Shown: positions 21,773 to 33,051 of the stretch, piece after piece | Layout of the letters: every line of letters begins with the position of its first letter | Position numbering within the stretch: the first letter of the stretch is position 1 | Assembly: GCA_963921195.1 (NCBI GenBank) | Contig: OY992537.1 | Coordinates: 207,386,736-207,450,735 of the forward strand | Source: Pegoplata infirma | Lineage: Eukaryota > Arthropoda > Insecta > Diptera > Anthomyiidae | Reading direction: 5' to 3' | Length of the DNA stretch: 64,000 nt | Notes under the pieces: model-generated | Told to the model about the DNA's origin: nothing | Database searches by the model: none | What the model saw: only the letters and a program-made list of their open reading frames with translations | Program-made: the position numbers and the translations under genes

Positions 21773-22303
21773 AATTGAAAACTCCTATTAGTTTGCTCAT
21801 AACCCTGTAACTAATAAAGCAAAAGCCGCAGATTTCAATTGAATTTTCTTTTTTTGTGTGAATTCTTAATTTATCCCTAAACTGTTGTAAATCATATTTT
21901 TTTTATAAACTAAATTATCTACGCATAATATTCATCACAGCAGGATGTCTTTACTTCTTTCACATTTCTAACCTTTTTTTTTCTACGCTTTTGCTAATTT
22001 TACAATATGCTTATGACAGCGTGCTACATTGCGTTTGGTTTTTTGTTCCTGTTCACTCCTAAACACAATGAATGTGTGAGAAAAACCAGACAAAAATTTT
22101 TTTATAAAATGATGAAGAGATTTTCCATAACATCAAAGGCACTTAACGCACTTACAAATCCTGGCACTTATCTACAAATGAATGCGTATCTAAAAAAAAA
22201 AAACTATGGTTACCTTTTCTTTCAAAAAGTAAATAATGCCACTAACTACATACATACATAGATGCTGCAGTAGCAGTAACAAACAGGATCATCTAACACA
22301 CAC
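21773..22303. other. Probably unique non-coding sequence
   Basis: None of the repeat families of this window is seen here. An 84-codon open frame (22007-22261) has no recognised domain and is not supported. An ACATACATACATA run and an (AC)n tract at 22296-22303 precede the next element. Confidence 0.35.
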
Positions 22304-22507
22304 CAGTGAAGCAAGCCGATGCAAAATTTTCGGCGGCGGCTGAAGAGAAAAAATTTTCGGCGGCGGCGGCGTTTCGGCTGCGCGCCGCGTTTTTTTTAGA
22401 ACAGCGCGGCTGAAAAAAAAATTCGGCTGCGCCGCTATTGTATAGTAAAGAACGGTTTAAATCAAAGCATATTAATCACGATACCCTACCGAACAAATGG
22501 TCGATAT

Positions 22508-22946
22508 TAAAGATGGGCGCTGGTCACGTAATTTGCGTGATTCACGAGTGAGTGTGAGTGATTTTCATTTCAATCACGTGATTGTGAGTGAGCGTGAGTT
22601 GAAAAAAAATCTGAGTGAGTGAGTCGTTTATTTTTTGCATGAGTTTACGTGATTAGATTTTTTGATTTGCCCAATTTTTTTTTTTTCTAATTTTTGGTAT
22701 AAAAAATTTTGTTGGAGTGTTGTTTTTTGGTAAGAAAATTTTATGGCGTGAGTAGATTTTGCGTGACTAACGCGTGAGCGTGATTGAATTTGGCGTGAGT
22801 CACGCGTGAGTAAGTTGTTTATTACTCACGTGAATAGTGAGTGAGCGTGAGTAAAAAAATGCGTGAGTGATTAGTGAGTGATTCATTTATTTTTTGCATG
22901 AGCGTGAGTGAGTGTGAGTCTAAATCCACTCACGCGCCTTTCTCTA
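22508..22946. mobile_element. hAT-like MITE of GTGAGTGAG repeats
   Basis: The ends TAAAGATGGGCGC and GGCGCCTTTCTCTA-type complement are flanked by the perfect octamer GTCGATAT (22500-22507, 22947-22954). The body is reiterated CACGTGATTGTGAGTGAGCG and TGCGTGAGTGA. Partial copies lie at 29998-30093 (ending GCGCCCATCTTTAG) and 31880-32320. No coding sequence is present. Confidence 0.75.
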
Positions 22947-23487
22947 GTCGATATAACATTCAGCATAGATGAGAACTTTAGGGACCAATTAAATAATGGT
23001 TTAATTACCATTTAACTGGAGTTATGGTAACAAGCAAGAAAATTAAAGTGGGTCAAGACCGAAAACTGTGGGTCAAGTAAGAAAATTAAAGTGAAATTTG
23101 TGATATTTTTAATTAGTGCACAAACTTAATTTGAGTCCAAGAATTGTCTAATTACACCGCTCAACAAGCTTTTTTCGGTTTGAAATCTTAGTTTTTAGTT
23201 TAAGAAATCGCCATTTTATGTTTTAAAAAAAAATCATTTTTTTAAATAATATTGCAATGTTCTATTTCCATTAAGGTGACTTATAAAAACACCCAAAAGT
23301 TCACAATTTAGCTTATCTTTAAGACTTTAAAAAAAAATTAAATACACACAGGTATTTGCTTAAGAGCAGCGACGGTATAGAAAAAGAAATCACATAATAT
23401 AAAGGACATATTCCTGGAGGTCATTTAAAGTTGTTGATATCCTCCTGGACTCTGGTAACATAAATTTACACTTTTAAAAATTTTAAT

Positions 23488-23562
23488 TTTCTTTTCACTG
23501 TTTTTTAGACTTTTCTTTTCACTTTTTTTAAACTTTTCTTTTCACTGTTTTTAAACTTAATT
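23488..23562. repeat. Short tandem repeat of TTTTCTTTTCACT
   Basis: Three imperfect units of about 26 bp (ACTTTTCTTTTCACTGTTTTTAA) are seen inside the 22304-25400 element. No function is apparent. Confidence 0.5.
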
Positions 23563-24662
23563 TTTAACACAAACTTCGTTAGTGTTTTTATTTCAATTAC
23601 TTATTTATTGTTTTTTTTAAGTTTTGTTTTCACTAATGTTACACCTCGATACTTTTTTCAAATTTTGTTGAAGCGTCATTGGTAAAATTGTTTAAAATTC
23701 ATTTTTAAAATGTTTATAATCAAAATGATAATTTTTAACATGGCGGCACCATAAAATGAAAAGGAGTTCTTGAATACTTAATTTTAAAAACGAAAATTTT
23801 AAAATTGAGACTGAAATATATTAAATTTTAAAAAATTTAACCTCATAACTAAAATTTTCTTAAAAAGCTGTTTTTAAAAATGAATATGAAAATTTTTGAT
23901 TTGACTACGCCTTTTTCCCTCAGTGAATGTTAAATTCATTCATATCTTTATTTATTTTAACTTGGTCCACAAAAAGGGACGAATCTGGTGTCAGATTCGT
24001 TTTTAAGAGGCAAACATTTTTAGGAAATGTGTTTTAATCTTTTTTTTTAATTTTACCAAAAAATCATAAACATTGGTCCGAAAAAATCTATAAAACAAAA
24101 TATCCAAATTTATTTCAAAACTTTGATTTCTTTTGCAAATATTTCTGGATATACTTAATGGATTTTAGATTCTAACCCCAGGTTCTTTTTATTGGAGTGT
24201 CTACTTTACACATTTGTTTTGAACAGGAAATTTCTTGCAAAATTAGGATACTTATAAGGATATAACCAAAAAAAGGATATTTTGAACATCCTTATAATGT
24301 CCTTATTGTATCTTTGATCGTACCGATTCCGGATTTCTTGCAAAAGTTAGGTATTTTTGTTGGGAATTCGAATAAAAAATATATGAATAACTTTTACATA
24401 AACTGTTCAAATATTAAAAAAATTTCGGATTAAGCGTAAGATTTTACATGGAAAATAAATGCAAAATTCCGTGCATCGCAATTTTTTTTTAATTTGTAAA
24501 CAAGTGTTATTTCTCAGAAATAATAAGGACTCAAACCGAACTAATATACCTATTAAATTATAAAAATATAAAACACAAATAAAACAGACAAATAAAATTC
24601 AGCAATCGCAATTAAATTTAAGAAAAGTTTATTTGAAATTCAAAAAAGGCAAATGAAATCTA

Positions 24663-25057
24663 CACTAAGAGAAGTATGTCATTAACTGTTTGTAGGTTTT
24701 TTTAAAATGTAATCAGTGGTGTTATTTTAAAAGAAAAATCCCTTATTTTATAAAGGATTTCTTGTTTTCTATTATTTCTGTAGTTTAAAAAAGGATTTAC
24801 TGTCTTAAAAATTAATTTTCCGTTACATTCAATTTTGGAAGTTAGAAATTTCTTCTACAGTTCTAATGTTTTCCAATACAAAATAAGTAAATATTCATTA
24901 GTTTTTTAATGTTTTGGTTAGTAATTAAATTAACATTAAAAATTGACTGTAATATGATTTTATTTTAAATGAAAAAACAGTGAAATGGTTTTTAAATAAA
25001 ATTTCATTTGATTTAAGTGAATATTCACTGGAATTTACCTTCATATTTTTTTGAGTG
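24663..25057. mobile_element. TA-flanked MITE, CACT..GAGTG ends
   Basis: CACTAAGAGAAGTATGTCATT follows TA (24661-24662), and TTTTTTTGAGTG precedes TA (25058-25059). The left 60 bp match the complement of the right end of 12409-13194 (GTCATTAACTGTTTGTAG). It is inserted in the 3.1-kb hAT-like element. Confidence 0.65.
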
Positions 25058-25983
25058 TAGAAAAAAAGTATTGAAATTTTTCATTTGAAATTTGGAGTAG
25101 GTCAATAGTCATTCAGAAATTGTAATTCTCAATTAGTTTTTCTAAGAATGAGAACTTTTGAATTGCAGTTGTGATTTCCATATTTTAATTGGGCTTTTTG
25201 AATTCCAATCTAACTTTTAGAAATATTAATATTCAAATGGAACAAAATTGCGGAATATGCTCTTTTTAATTTCAAAACCGCCAAAATCGGCTCGAGTTTG
25301 AGCCGCCGATCAGCCGATGATATCGGCGGCGGCGCGGCTCGTGGAAAAATATCGGCTTAGCGATTTAGCCGTCAGCCGCGCCGACCGGCTTGCTTCACTG
25401 ACACACACTCACACACTTCAACTCCAGTGGGTATAATTTTATAATCAAGTACAAATACAAAGGAATTAAAAAAATAAAAGTGAATAAAAAAACGCAAAAA
25501 AAAAACAATGAAGAATGTGAAGAGCTAAAGCACCCTAAAAACTAGAAGCTTTAAATTCCATATATTTTTTTTTTTCATTATTTTCAAAGCAAAACAATGC
25601 ATGCATATTAGGGTGGCACGAATAAATTTAAAGTTAAAATTTTTAGCAAAAATTTTGCCTAAAAAATTTTCCCCATACAAACCAAAAACTTTTTTTGGAT
25701 TTTTTAGTTACACAGTAATACAAAATCAAACTTTCTGAATCGGAATGGGACGAAACCAAAGCAAATGAAAGCTGACATTTTACATAGAAAAATGTTCAAG
25801 GCGTTTTTCTAGTTCAGTGTTAGATTATTTTTTACACGGATTTATTAGTTGCTGATTTAAAAGTATTTTAAATTTGTGTGTACTAAACATGTACAACTTT
25901 TTGGGCCCCTGGTGGTGCCCTTATTTGACATGACATGGGGTCCAACGTCCAAACTTAAGTTTGAAATTACGTAAGCTGTGTAT

Positions 25984-26583
25984 TAGAGTGTCCCTTATTT
26001 TGGAAATGTTGGAAATGTTGAGACGGTACCCCCTCATTTTTTTTCCTTTTGACTAAAAAATAACTCAGGAAAAATTTTACGCCCCTACGACCACGCCTTC
26101 CCTACGCGACGGGGCCTTAAAAATCATTTTTCCATACAAACCAAAAAATTTTTTTTTTGATTTTTAATTTTTTTGTTATTAATTATAATATTACTTGGTT
26201 AGCTTATTCACGACAAAAAATTTGATTTTGGTGGGATGAGGCTTTCAGTTCTAAAAAATTTTTCGAAAAAAAAAATTTAGAGCTTTTGGGGTCCTACAGT
26301 AAAAATTTTTTAAAAAAATTTTTTTTTTAGTTTTGACAAGCAACGGTTTTAGTTGTAATGTTGCTTTTAATGATATATATTCATAAAAAAATATTATTCA
26401 TATCTGTGACATCTTGATCGTGTATCGATCAAATGCATTTTTTACCCTTTTTTAGATCACGCGTAGGGAAGGCGTGGTCGTAGGGGCGTAAAATTTTTCC
26501 TGAGTTATTTTTTAGTCAAAAGGAAAAAAATGAGGGGGTACCGTCTCAACATTTCCAACATTTCCAAAATAAGGGACACTCTA
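25984..26583. mobile_element. 600-bp hAT-like foldback, nearly identical arms
   Basis: TAGAGTGTCCCTTATTTTGG and its complement end the element. The arms of about 130 bp differ at very few bases and include GACCACGCCTTCCCTACGCG. The 8-bp duplication CTGTGTAT is perfect (25976-25983, 26584-26591). There is no open frame. The similarity of the arms and the intact duplication suggest a fairly young insertion. Confidence 0.85.
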
Positions 26584-26598
26584 CTGTGTATATATGTA

Positions 26599-29287
26599 GT
26601 AGTAGTAGTAGTAGTAGGAATTCTTTATTAAATAATGTTTTTTCTTAAATAACATTACATAAATCTTAAAAAGAATATACGGCTGTGACAGATGTCGTTA
26701 GCCGGAAAAGAGATTGACTCGATATAATTTAAAAAGTTTACATATTTTTCTTAATTATTGTATTCTAATATTAGTGATTTGCGGTAAGTCAAAGCATTAA
26801 TAATGTATTGGGTAACTAAGTCCCAATTATTTTCGCCATTTAAAATATTTATTAATTCGTTTTCTGATATTATTATTTTTCGAAACCATTTTTGTCTGAA
26901 GCTATTTAAAACAGGGCATCTACCAATAAAGTGCTGAATGTTTTCAATTTCCTTTGTATTACACAGAGAGCATTGTTTTTCGTTTCTTCTTGAAAAGTAG
27001 GAGCCATTTAGATCTATTAAGTCACATCGTGCTTTAAAAATCCACGATATTTTTGATTGACTATTATTATCATGAAAATATAAATACGAAACCGAAGGAT
27101 TTAGTAGTTTATAGAACGATCCTGTTTGTTGTTGTCTGGAAATTCGGTTTTGTACGTTTTTATTTCGAATTGCTTCAATCAGTAAACAGTGTTTTTCATT
27201 CCATTCTTCTAGGGTAATGTTTGCAGACCATTGTATATCATACACACTACCCAAGTTGTTCAAAACTTCTACCCAGGACGCACTATTAGCTAAAGCTAAT
27301 AAACTAAGTTTATGTGGCAGTCGAGAATCAGAATATTCAAAAAGTGTACGTGCGATGTATTGTAAATGCAGATTTAGGGTAAAAAGGTGTAAATCATCCA
27401 TTCCGGATTCAATTAAAAGTGAATAATTTGGTGTAAATTTTGGTAATTTCATAATACGTTTCAAGAAATACCTTTGTAGATTATCAACTTCTTTGAAATA
27501 TGAGTGCCCCCATACTTGTGCACCATACGATTGTATAGACCTACACACTGCATTAAAAAGATGGTTTTTCGATCGAAAAGATATATCGTTTTTATTTAAA
27601 AAACTACTCCACGTTGAGTTGATACAATTTTTTGCGGCTTTGTTTCTATTCTCCACATGTTTTGTAAAGACACATTTTGGAGTAAAAATCATACCAAGGT
27701 AGCAGTATTCTGAAACATTTTCTATTTCTATCCCATTAAAGTACCATTTTTCATCGTTCGCTTTCCTTCCACCATTTCTAAATACCATTGTCTTTGATTT
27801 CAATAAATTTACTTCTAGATTCCATTGATTACAGTAAATTTCTAGATTTTGTATCATCTCTTGCAGTACCTTAACCTCATCTGCTATTAAAACGATATCG
27901 TCAGCATATAAAAGTAGACGTATATTCATATTACCAATTTGTACACCACCACCAAGGTGTTCGTGAAGATCATTTATGTATAGCGAGAAGAGCAAAGGGG
28001 ATAACAAGCATCCTTGTTTGACACCCGAAAGGGTCTCAAAACTATCTGACAGCTCAGTTCCATTCCAGACTGTACAATGTATGTTTTTATACAATGCTTC
28101 AATAAAATTTACCATTTTCGTTGATATACCAATTGCGTGGAGTTTATAAAATAACAAATTTCTTGCAACTTTATCAAACGCCGCTTTAAAATCCACGAAA
28201 AATGCATAAATTTTTTTTTTTGGTTCTTGTAATTTAAGGTTCACAATAGTTGTTAAGTTATAAATGTTATCCACCGTGCTATAGTTTTTTCTGAACCCCG
28301 CTTGGAATTCCGAGAGTATATTGTGATCAGAGACCCACTCGTACAATCTTTCTGCAATAATTCCCGTCATAATTTTGGCAATGGTGTTCATAAAGGAAAT
28401 TCCCCTATAGTTACTCGGCTCACTTTTATCACCCTTTTTAAAAATCGGAAATATTACACTTGTTATGAAAGCTTGATCTATCTGTGTATTATTAAACAAA
28501 TTATTATAGGCTTTAGCCAGTTCCACGATCAACTCATTCGGTGCATTTTTAAAAAATTCATATGGTATTCTGTCATTTCCAGGAGCTTTGTTAAGTTTAG
28601 CCTTATTAAGTGTTTGGTATATTTCAGCAGTTGTTATATTACAGTCTAAAAAGCTATCAGTTTTATATGGTGGTGCATAGTGTATATCGTTAGATGTTTG
28701 AAGTGGATTTAGCAGTTCCATAAAATACGATCTAAAATCTGATGACAGTATATTTGAAATCTCTAAAGAATTTTGGTTTCTTATTTCGTTTGCAATTTTC
28801 CACCAAGATTTACTATCATTTACCTGGTTAAGCCTTCCCTCTAGCTCTTTATAATATTCATCTTTTCTTGCTATACACGTCATTTTAAAATTTTGATTTG
28901 CCTTTAAATACTTATTTTTTGTTTCTGGTTCACCATTTTGTTTGTATTCTTTTAAAAGATCGAATGATAGCTTTCTGGCTCTATAACATTTCCAGTTAAA
29001 CCAATTATTTTTTGCAGTGAATACGGGATTACTCGAAACATTTTGTTTTGTAGATTTACGTATTATGTCTATAAAATCGTTCATTTCGAGTACATCTTTT
29101 TGCTCTTTTGTTTTGCCTAGATTTTTTAACACATTTTGAGTAAACTGTTCAGATAGGTGATCTCTCCACTGCAGTTTTGGTAATAGTTGTTGTTTTTTTT
29201 GACTTGTTTGTACGTTAATTTTTAAGTTTACACAAACTGGCATATGGTCAGACCGTATTTCATCACCTACTGTAAAGGATTCTACAA
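26599..29287 (-). mobile_element. 5'-truncated non-LTR retrotransposon
   Basis: The 13-bp duplication GTGTATATATGTA lies on both sides (26586-26598 and 29288-29300). The 3' end, on the left in this orientation, carries about seven TAG/CTA triplets (26597-26617) instead of poly-A. About 130 bp of 3' untranslated sequence follow the stop at 26751. The 5' end breaks within the endonuclease domain, as is usual for incomplete target-primed insertion. It is inserted in the 25711-29536 foldback. Confidence 0.85.
26751..29287 (-). CDS. Non-LTR ORF2, partial: endonuclease end, RT, zinc knuckle
   Basis: This is the polyprotein of a LINE-type element, which nicks DNA and copies its RNA at the target. 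The open frame runs to an ATG at 29393 (880 codons). Codons 1-35, however, come from the host foldback and the target duplication, so the true element part starts near codon 37. Visible features are the endonuclease SDHMP motif (48-52) and reverse transcriptase motifs KAPGNDRIP (269), NYRGIS (328), VDFKAAFDKV (400), GVKQGCLLSP (457) and catalytic YADD (496-499). A late Cys/His cluster CX2CX9HX4C is at 808-826. No RNase H domain was recognised. The frame is unbroken, yet the endonuclease is nearly all missing, so it cannot retrotranspose by itself. The clade is not assigned. Confidence 0.85.
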
Positions 29288-30366
29288 GTGTATATATGTA
29301 TAACCGGTATGAATTTCGCTGCCATCGATTCCGTACCAGCTTACTGAATAACCAAATTATTAAAAAAAAAATCCACTGTGCATCGTTGCGCATGATTATT
29401 ATTTAAAGGAAATTAAAAAATTAATGATGACTCTTGCGCTGACCTAAAAAAAAGCTTACAGGGTTTTGTTATGGAATATGCCAACTTTCATTTGCTTTTG
29501 GTTTCATCCCATTCCGATATTTCTTGTTGCACTGTGTTGTTATTGGAAATTATAGCCTAGCAAAGTTGGTAAAAATCTAACTTTTTCGACATTTTTACAA
29601 CAATTTCCTCGCAAATGCGAGCTGACAGAATAAATTGTAAAACAGATTCTGAATCAGCACTCTTAACTTCATACCTTGTGTAATTTGCTCAGTATGCCGT
29701 TAACAAACTAAAGGTGCGGGTTAATTTAGTCCGGTTTGGCTAAACATTTAAGCACAGAGTTTTTAGACCAAAACGAACCATTGTTTGCTCGGCGATCGAC
29801 AAAATTCGAAAAAATGCATTATTCGTGCCACCTTAATACATATATGCATGTGACTACAAACCGTATGGTAGTTTCACAATATGTATAATGAAATGTGAAA
29901 AAAGTGAAGAGAATTGAATATAAAACAAAGCAAAGGAAAACTTAGAGAAAGTTATATATGCGGCATATGCGAATTTTCAGTACTCTATAACAAATTTGAA
30001 TGAAACTCAATGTTACTCACGTGATTGTGAGTGGAAAAAAATTGCGTGAGTGAGTGTGAGTCAAAAGTCACTCACGCGCCCATCTTTAGTTTTAACCCTC
30101 ACTTTTTATACCCTACACCACTCTGTGGTACAGGGTATAATAAGTTTGTAGTGATGTTTGTAACTAGAGTTGTCAAAACCGATTTCCGAAGTATTCGAAA
30201 AATCGATTTTTTCTATTTTTCCGGTTTTTTAAAACCGGTTTTTTAAAAAGGCCGGTTTTCGAAGTATTCGAGAAACCGATTTTTTGGTCTCGAATAATCG
30301 ACTTTTTCATATATTTATTTTTTTTTTCGTTATTTTGCATTCAATGAAATTTTTTAGTAAACATCT

Positions 30367-31821
30367 CTAACAAGGGAAGTATCTCAACCCTTATGAACCG
30401 ATTTGCCTGAAACTTGAAATATATATCAAAGAGACAATTCTAAGGTTGGGGTGTCTCGGCTTATCGGCCATATCGGGGATTTAGGGGTTCAAAACATGGG
30501 GTCAAAAAATGGCGACAAAATCGTTTTTTGGATTTTTCAGCCATTTCTTTTTAAGAAACTATATGATGTTTTCATATGAGAATAAAGGTTTTTTTAATGC
30601 CTATCCAATGGTGGCATAACCTTGTAAAAGTTTGGCTTCTTTAAATATTTTTTTTTAGGAAAATGTGTAAATTTTGGGGGGTACTTATGTGAAGACATAG
30701 ACCTACGATATCCATATGGATAAGAAATAATCTTTATTAAATTTAAGTCGACCCGTATTTTTGCCCTTGACGATATTCCTGTTACACTAAAAAAAAAAAA
30801 CTGTAATGTTAGCAAAAAAAGCTTGTAAACCTACATGAAAATTTGCTGATTTTGAACCCACAATTTTTTTGCTAAAGTTAGCAAAAATGTTTTGCCAATA
30901 ATTAGTTAACTAAATATTTTTTTTTGAACTTAGTTTATACACATCTGAGGACCCCATTGGGTTCGGACCCGATAGTTCCAGACCCCGATGGGCCTAGACC
31001 TAGTTGGGTTCCTTAAAAATCGTCATAGTTTTTGATCCAAAATTTGTGTCCGTTTCGCTCTACCTTGCTTAGTTTTTGAGATACGTAATTATAAAGGACC
31101 ACTGGGGTCTTGAGAATTAAAAAACTCGATAACTTCAAAAATATTACTCGGAGAGCTTTTGACTATTTTGCGGTCTTGTTCTACGTGTTGAGAGCTTTTG
31201 GACTTTTTGTTGTGTCGGCAATATTTACCGAGATATGAGCATTTTAAAATTTTCGGGAATGCTAACTTTTTTGGATCCAAAGTTAGGGCCCATTAGGGTC
31301 CACACATGTGAAGAGGACCGGCGATACTATGGGGATTCTAAGAACCAAAAATGGCCTCCATTTTGCTCTATCTGGCTTAGTTTCCGAGATAGCGCCATTT
31401 TAAGTTTTCTGAAAATAAAAAAAAAATTACCATTTATTTTGCTAATATTAGCAAAAAATCTTGTAAAAATGTAGTCAACTCAATTTAAAATTTAGCAAAA
31501 GAAATTAGTTCAAAGTTTGTTTAAAATTGCTAATGCGCTAAATGAAGTTTACAAGAATTTTTTGCTAACATGCTAATTTCAACTAAAAATTTGCTAAAAG
31601 TTAGCTAACTAGCGTTAGCAAAAAAAAATTAGTAAATCTACTAACGTATTTTTTTGAGTGTAGTTCGGAAGTTATCAAAATTTTCCCGAAGGTCCAAATG
31701 GTTTCATAGGGGGACAACGAAATTTTTAAACACCGATATGGCCGATATATTATATATATATATATATATTTTAAGTTTCAGGCAAATCGGTTCATAAGGG
31801 TTGAGATACTTCCCTTGTAAG
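30367..31821. mobile_element. AAGGGAAGT-ended element with nested MITE
   Basis: CTAACAAGGGAAGTATCTCAACCC at the left pairs with GGGTTGAGATACTTCCCTTG at the right. The next block, TTCAGGCAAATCGGTTCATAAG, also pairs. The MITE 30785-31660 is inserted in the middle. The end motif is shared with 313-918 and 8933-9050. Confidence 0.65.
30785..31660 (+). mobile_element. TTAGCAAAA-family MITE, full-length copy
   Basis: TA plus CACTAAAAAAAAAAAACTG starts it, and TTTTTTTGAGTG plus TA ends it. The outer quarters are filled with GCTAATATTAGC and GTTAGCAAAA motifs. The centre has a conserved block of about 400 bp (CCCGATGGGCCTAGACC, TTTTGGATCCAAAGTTAGG). Small open frames in that block are not conserved as proteins. 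Other copies are at 16684, 48160 and 51291. Confidence 0.75.
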
Positions 31822-33051
31822 TTGTGAAATCGGATGTCACCAAATGATTTGAAATGTATCCTTTTTTTGCCTTACTTACGAGCATATTTTTTTCTACTCA
31901 CAATCACGTGAGTAAATTTATGACAACTCACACTCACGTTCATTCACACTCACGTTCATTCACGCTTACGTTCACTCACACTCACGAAACTTTTTATACA
32001 AAAAAAAAACTTTTAAAAATTAAGATTTCAAAAATGTAAAAAAATTTTTAGCAAAATTTAAATTTTAGCCAAATTCTAAAATTTTTTTTGTCTTTTTCGG
32101 GATTTTTAAATTTGTTTGCTTTTTTTGGGACAAAAGGAAATATGAAGAACAAATAAATCACGCAAACTCACGCAAAAAAATCGTCTCATGCATACTCACT
32201 CACGCAAAAATCTTGCTCACACACACTCACGCAATTTTTTTCCTCTAACACCCACTTACAATCACGTGAGTTACTTAAATTGCAGTCACACTCACGCGTG
32301 AATCACGAGTGAGTGTGACTTTTTTATTGTTTTGTTTTACTTTTTTATTAAATAAATAATTAAAAAACAAAAACCGAAAACCCGGTTTTTCGAAGTATTC
32401 GAAAATCGGTTTTTGAAACATACTGATCGACTCAGAATTACATTTTGAGTCGCTTTAGCGATGTCCGTCCGTCCGTCTGTCCATCTATCGGTTAAAACAG
32501 GATACAGGTCGCAATTTTAAATCAATTGACTTGAAATTTGAAACTTAAGCATCTTTTTGCCCAAGGACGAAGCCTATTGAAATTGGAGAAAATCGGTACA
32601 TGTTAAGACCTAGCCCCCATACGAACGCCCACTTTAGATTCGGCTTAAACGACTTTAATAACCATATTATAGTAGATATCGCTTAGAAATTTAGCAGGTA
32701 ATCAAATTTTGCAGGAATAATCATTCCAAATTTCAAAGGAATCAGGTCAGTCCTTCTGGTAGTCCCCATACAAACAACCCTTCCGATATTCACATAATTT
32801 CCTCAAAATTCATAAAAATGGAAATATTTGATAAAAATTTTATTTTTAGGCGTTAAGCCTGTACTTTAGTAACCTAATCGAATCGGAATATAATTGGGCC
32901 ATTGGACTTAGTCCCCCATATAAAAATTTCAACCGATATTCAGTTAAATCGGTCTATTGACAAAAAAATAAACCAATTCCACTAAAATTTTATCTGTGTG
33001 TGTTTTCTACACTAAATAAAGATCTAACAAAAGACAGATCCAATCGGGACC

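Larger units (their letters stand above)
22304..25400. mobile_element. 3.1-kb hAT-like element with CGG-rich ends
   Basis: The ends are perfect 15-bp repeats, CAGTGAAGCAAGCCG and CGGCTTGCTTCACTG. ACACACAC lies on both sides (22296-22303, 25401-25408), which fits an 8-bp duplication, though the target is a simple repeat. About 130 bp at each end are rich in CGGCGGCGG and GCGCGGCTG. The interior is A+T-rich, has no transposase, and carries two later insertions (22508-22946 and 24663-25057). Confidence 0.75.
25711..29536. mobile_element. CACTGTG-family foldback, second level of nest
   Basis: CACAGTAATACAAAATC at the left and GTTGCACTGTG at the right enclose arms with GGAATGGGACGAAACC and GGTTTCATCCCATTCC. 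It is the same element as 2979-3607. TTA precedes the left end and TTG follows the right, so the duplication is decayed by one base. Alignment with the intact copy shows that 25984-26583 and 26599-29287 are foreign to it. Confidence 0.75.
25609..29835. mobile_element. Outer hAT-like element of a four-part nest
   Basis: The left end TAGGGTGGCACGAATAAA and right end ATTCGTGCCACCTTA are inverted repeats. The flanking octamers are ATGCATAT (25601-25608) and ATACATAT (29836-29843), a 7/8 match. The end sequence is close to that of 4437-8494 (TAGGGTGGC). Its own sequence is only 25609-25707 and about 29537-29835; the rest is inserted. Confidence 0.65.
30165..32415. mobile_element. Element with CGAAGTATTCGAAAA repeats near its ends
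   Basis: Starting TAGAGTTGTCAAAACCG, the left 140 bp hold three CGAAGTATTCGA motifs and AAACCGGTTTT. The right end has the same motif reversed and CGGTTTTTGAAAC. The exact right end and duplication are not clear. It hosts 30367-31821 and a CACTCACG-rich fragment (31880-32320). Confidence 0.45.

Noticed and set aside
22007..22261. 84-codon open frame in apparently unique DNA
   Set aside because: No motif, no codon signal visible, and it ends in simple repeat. It is too weak to call a gene.
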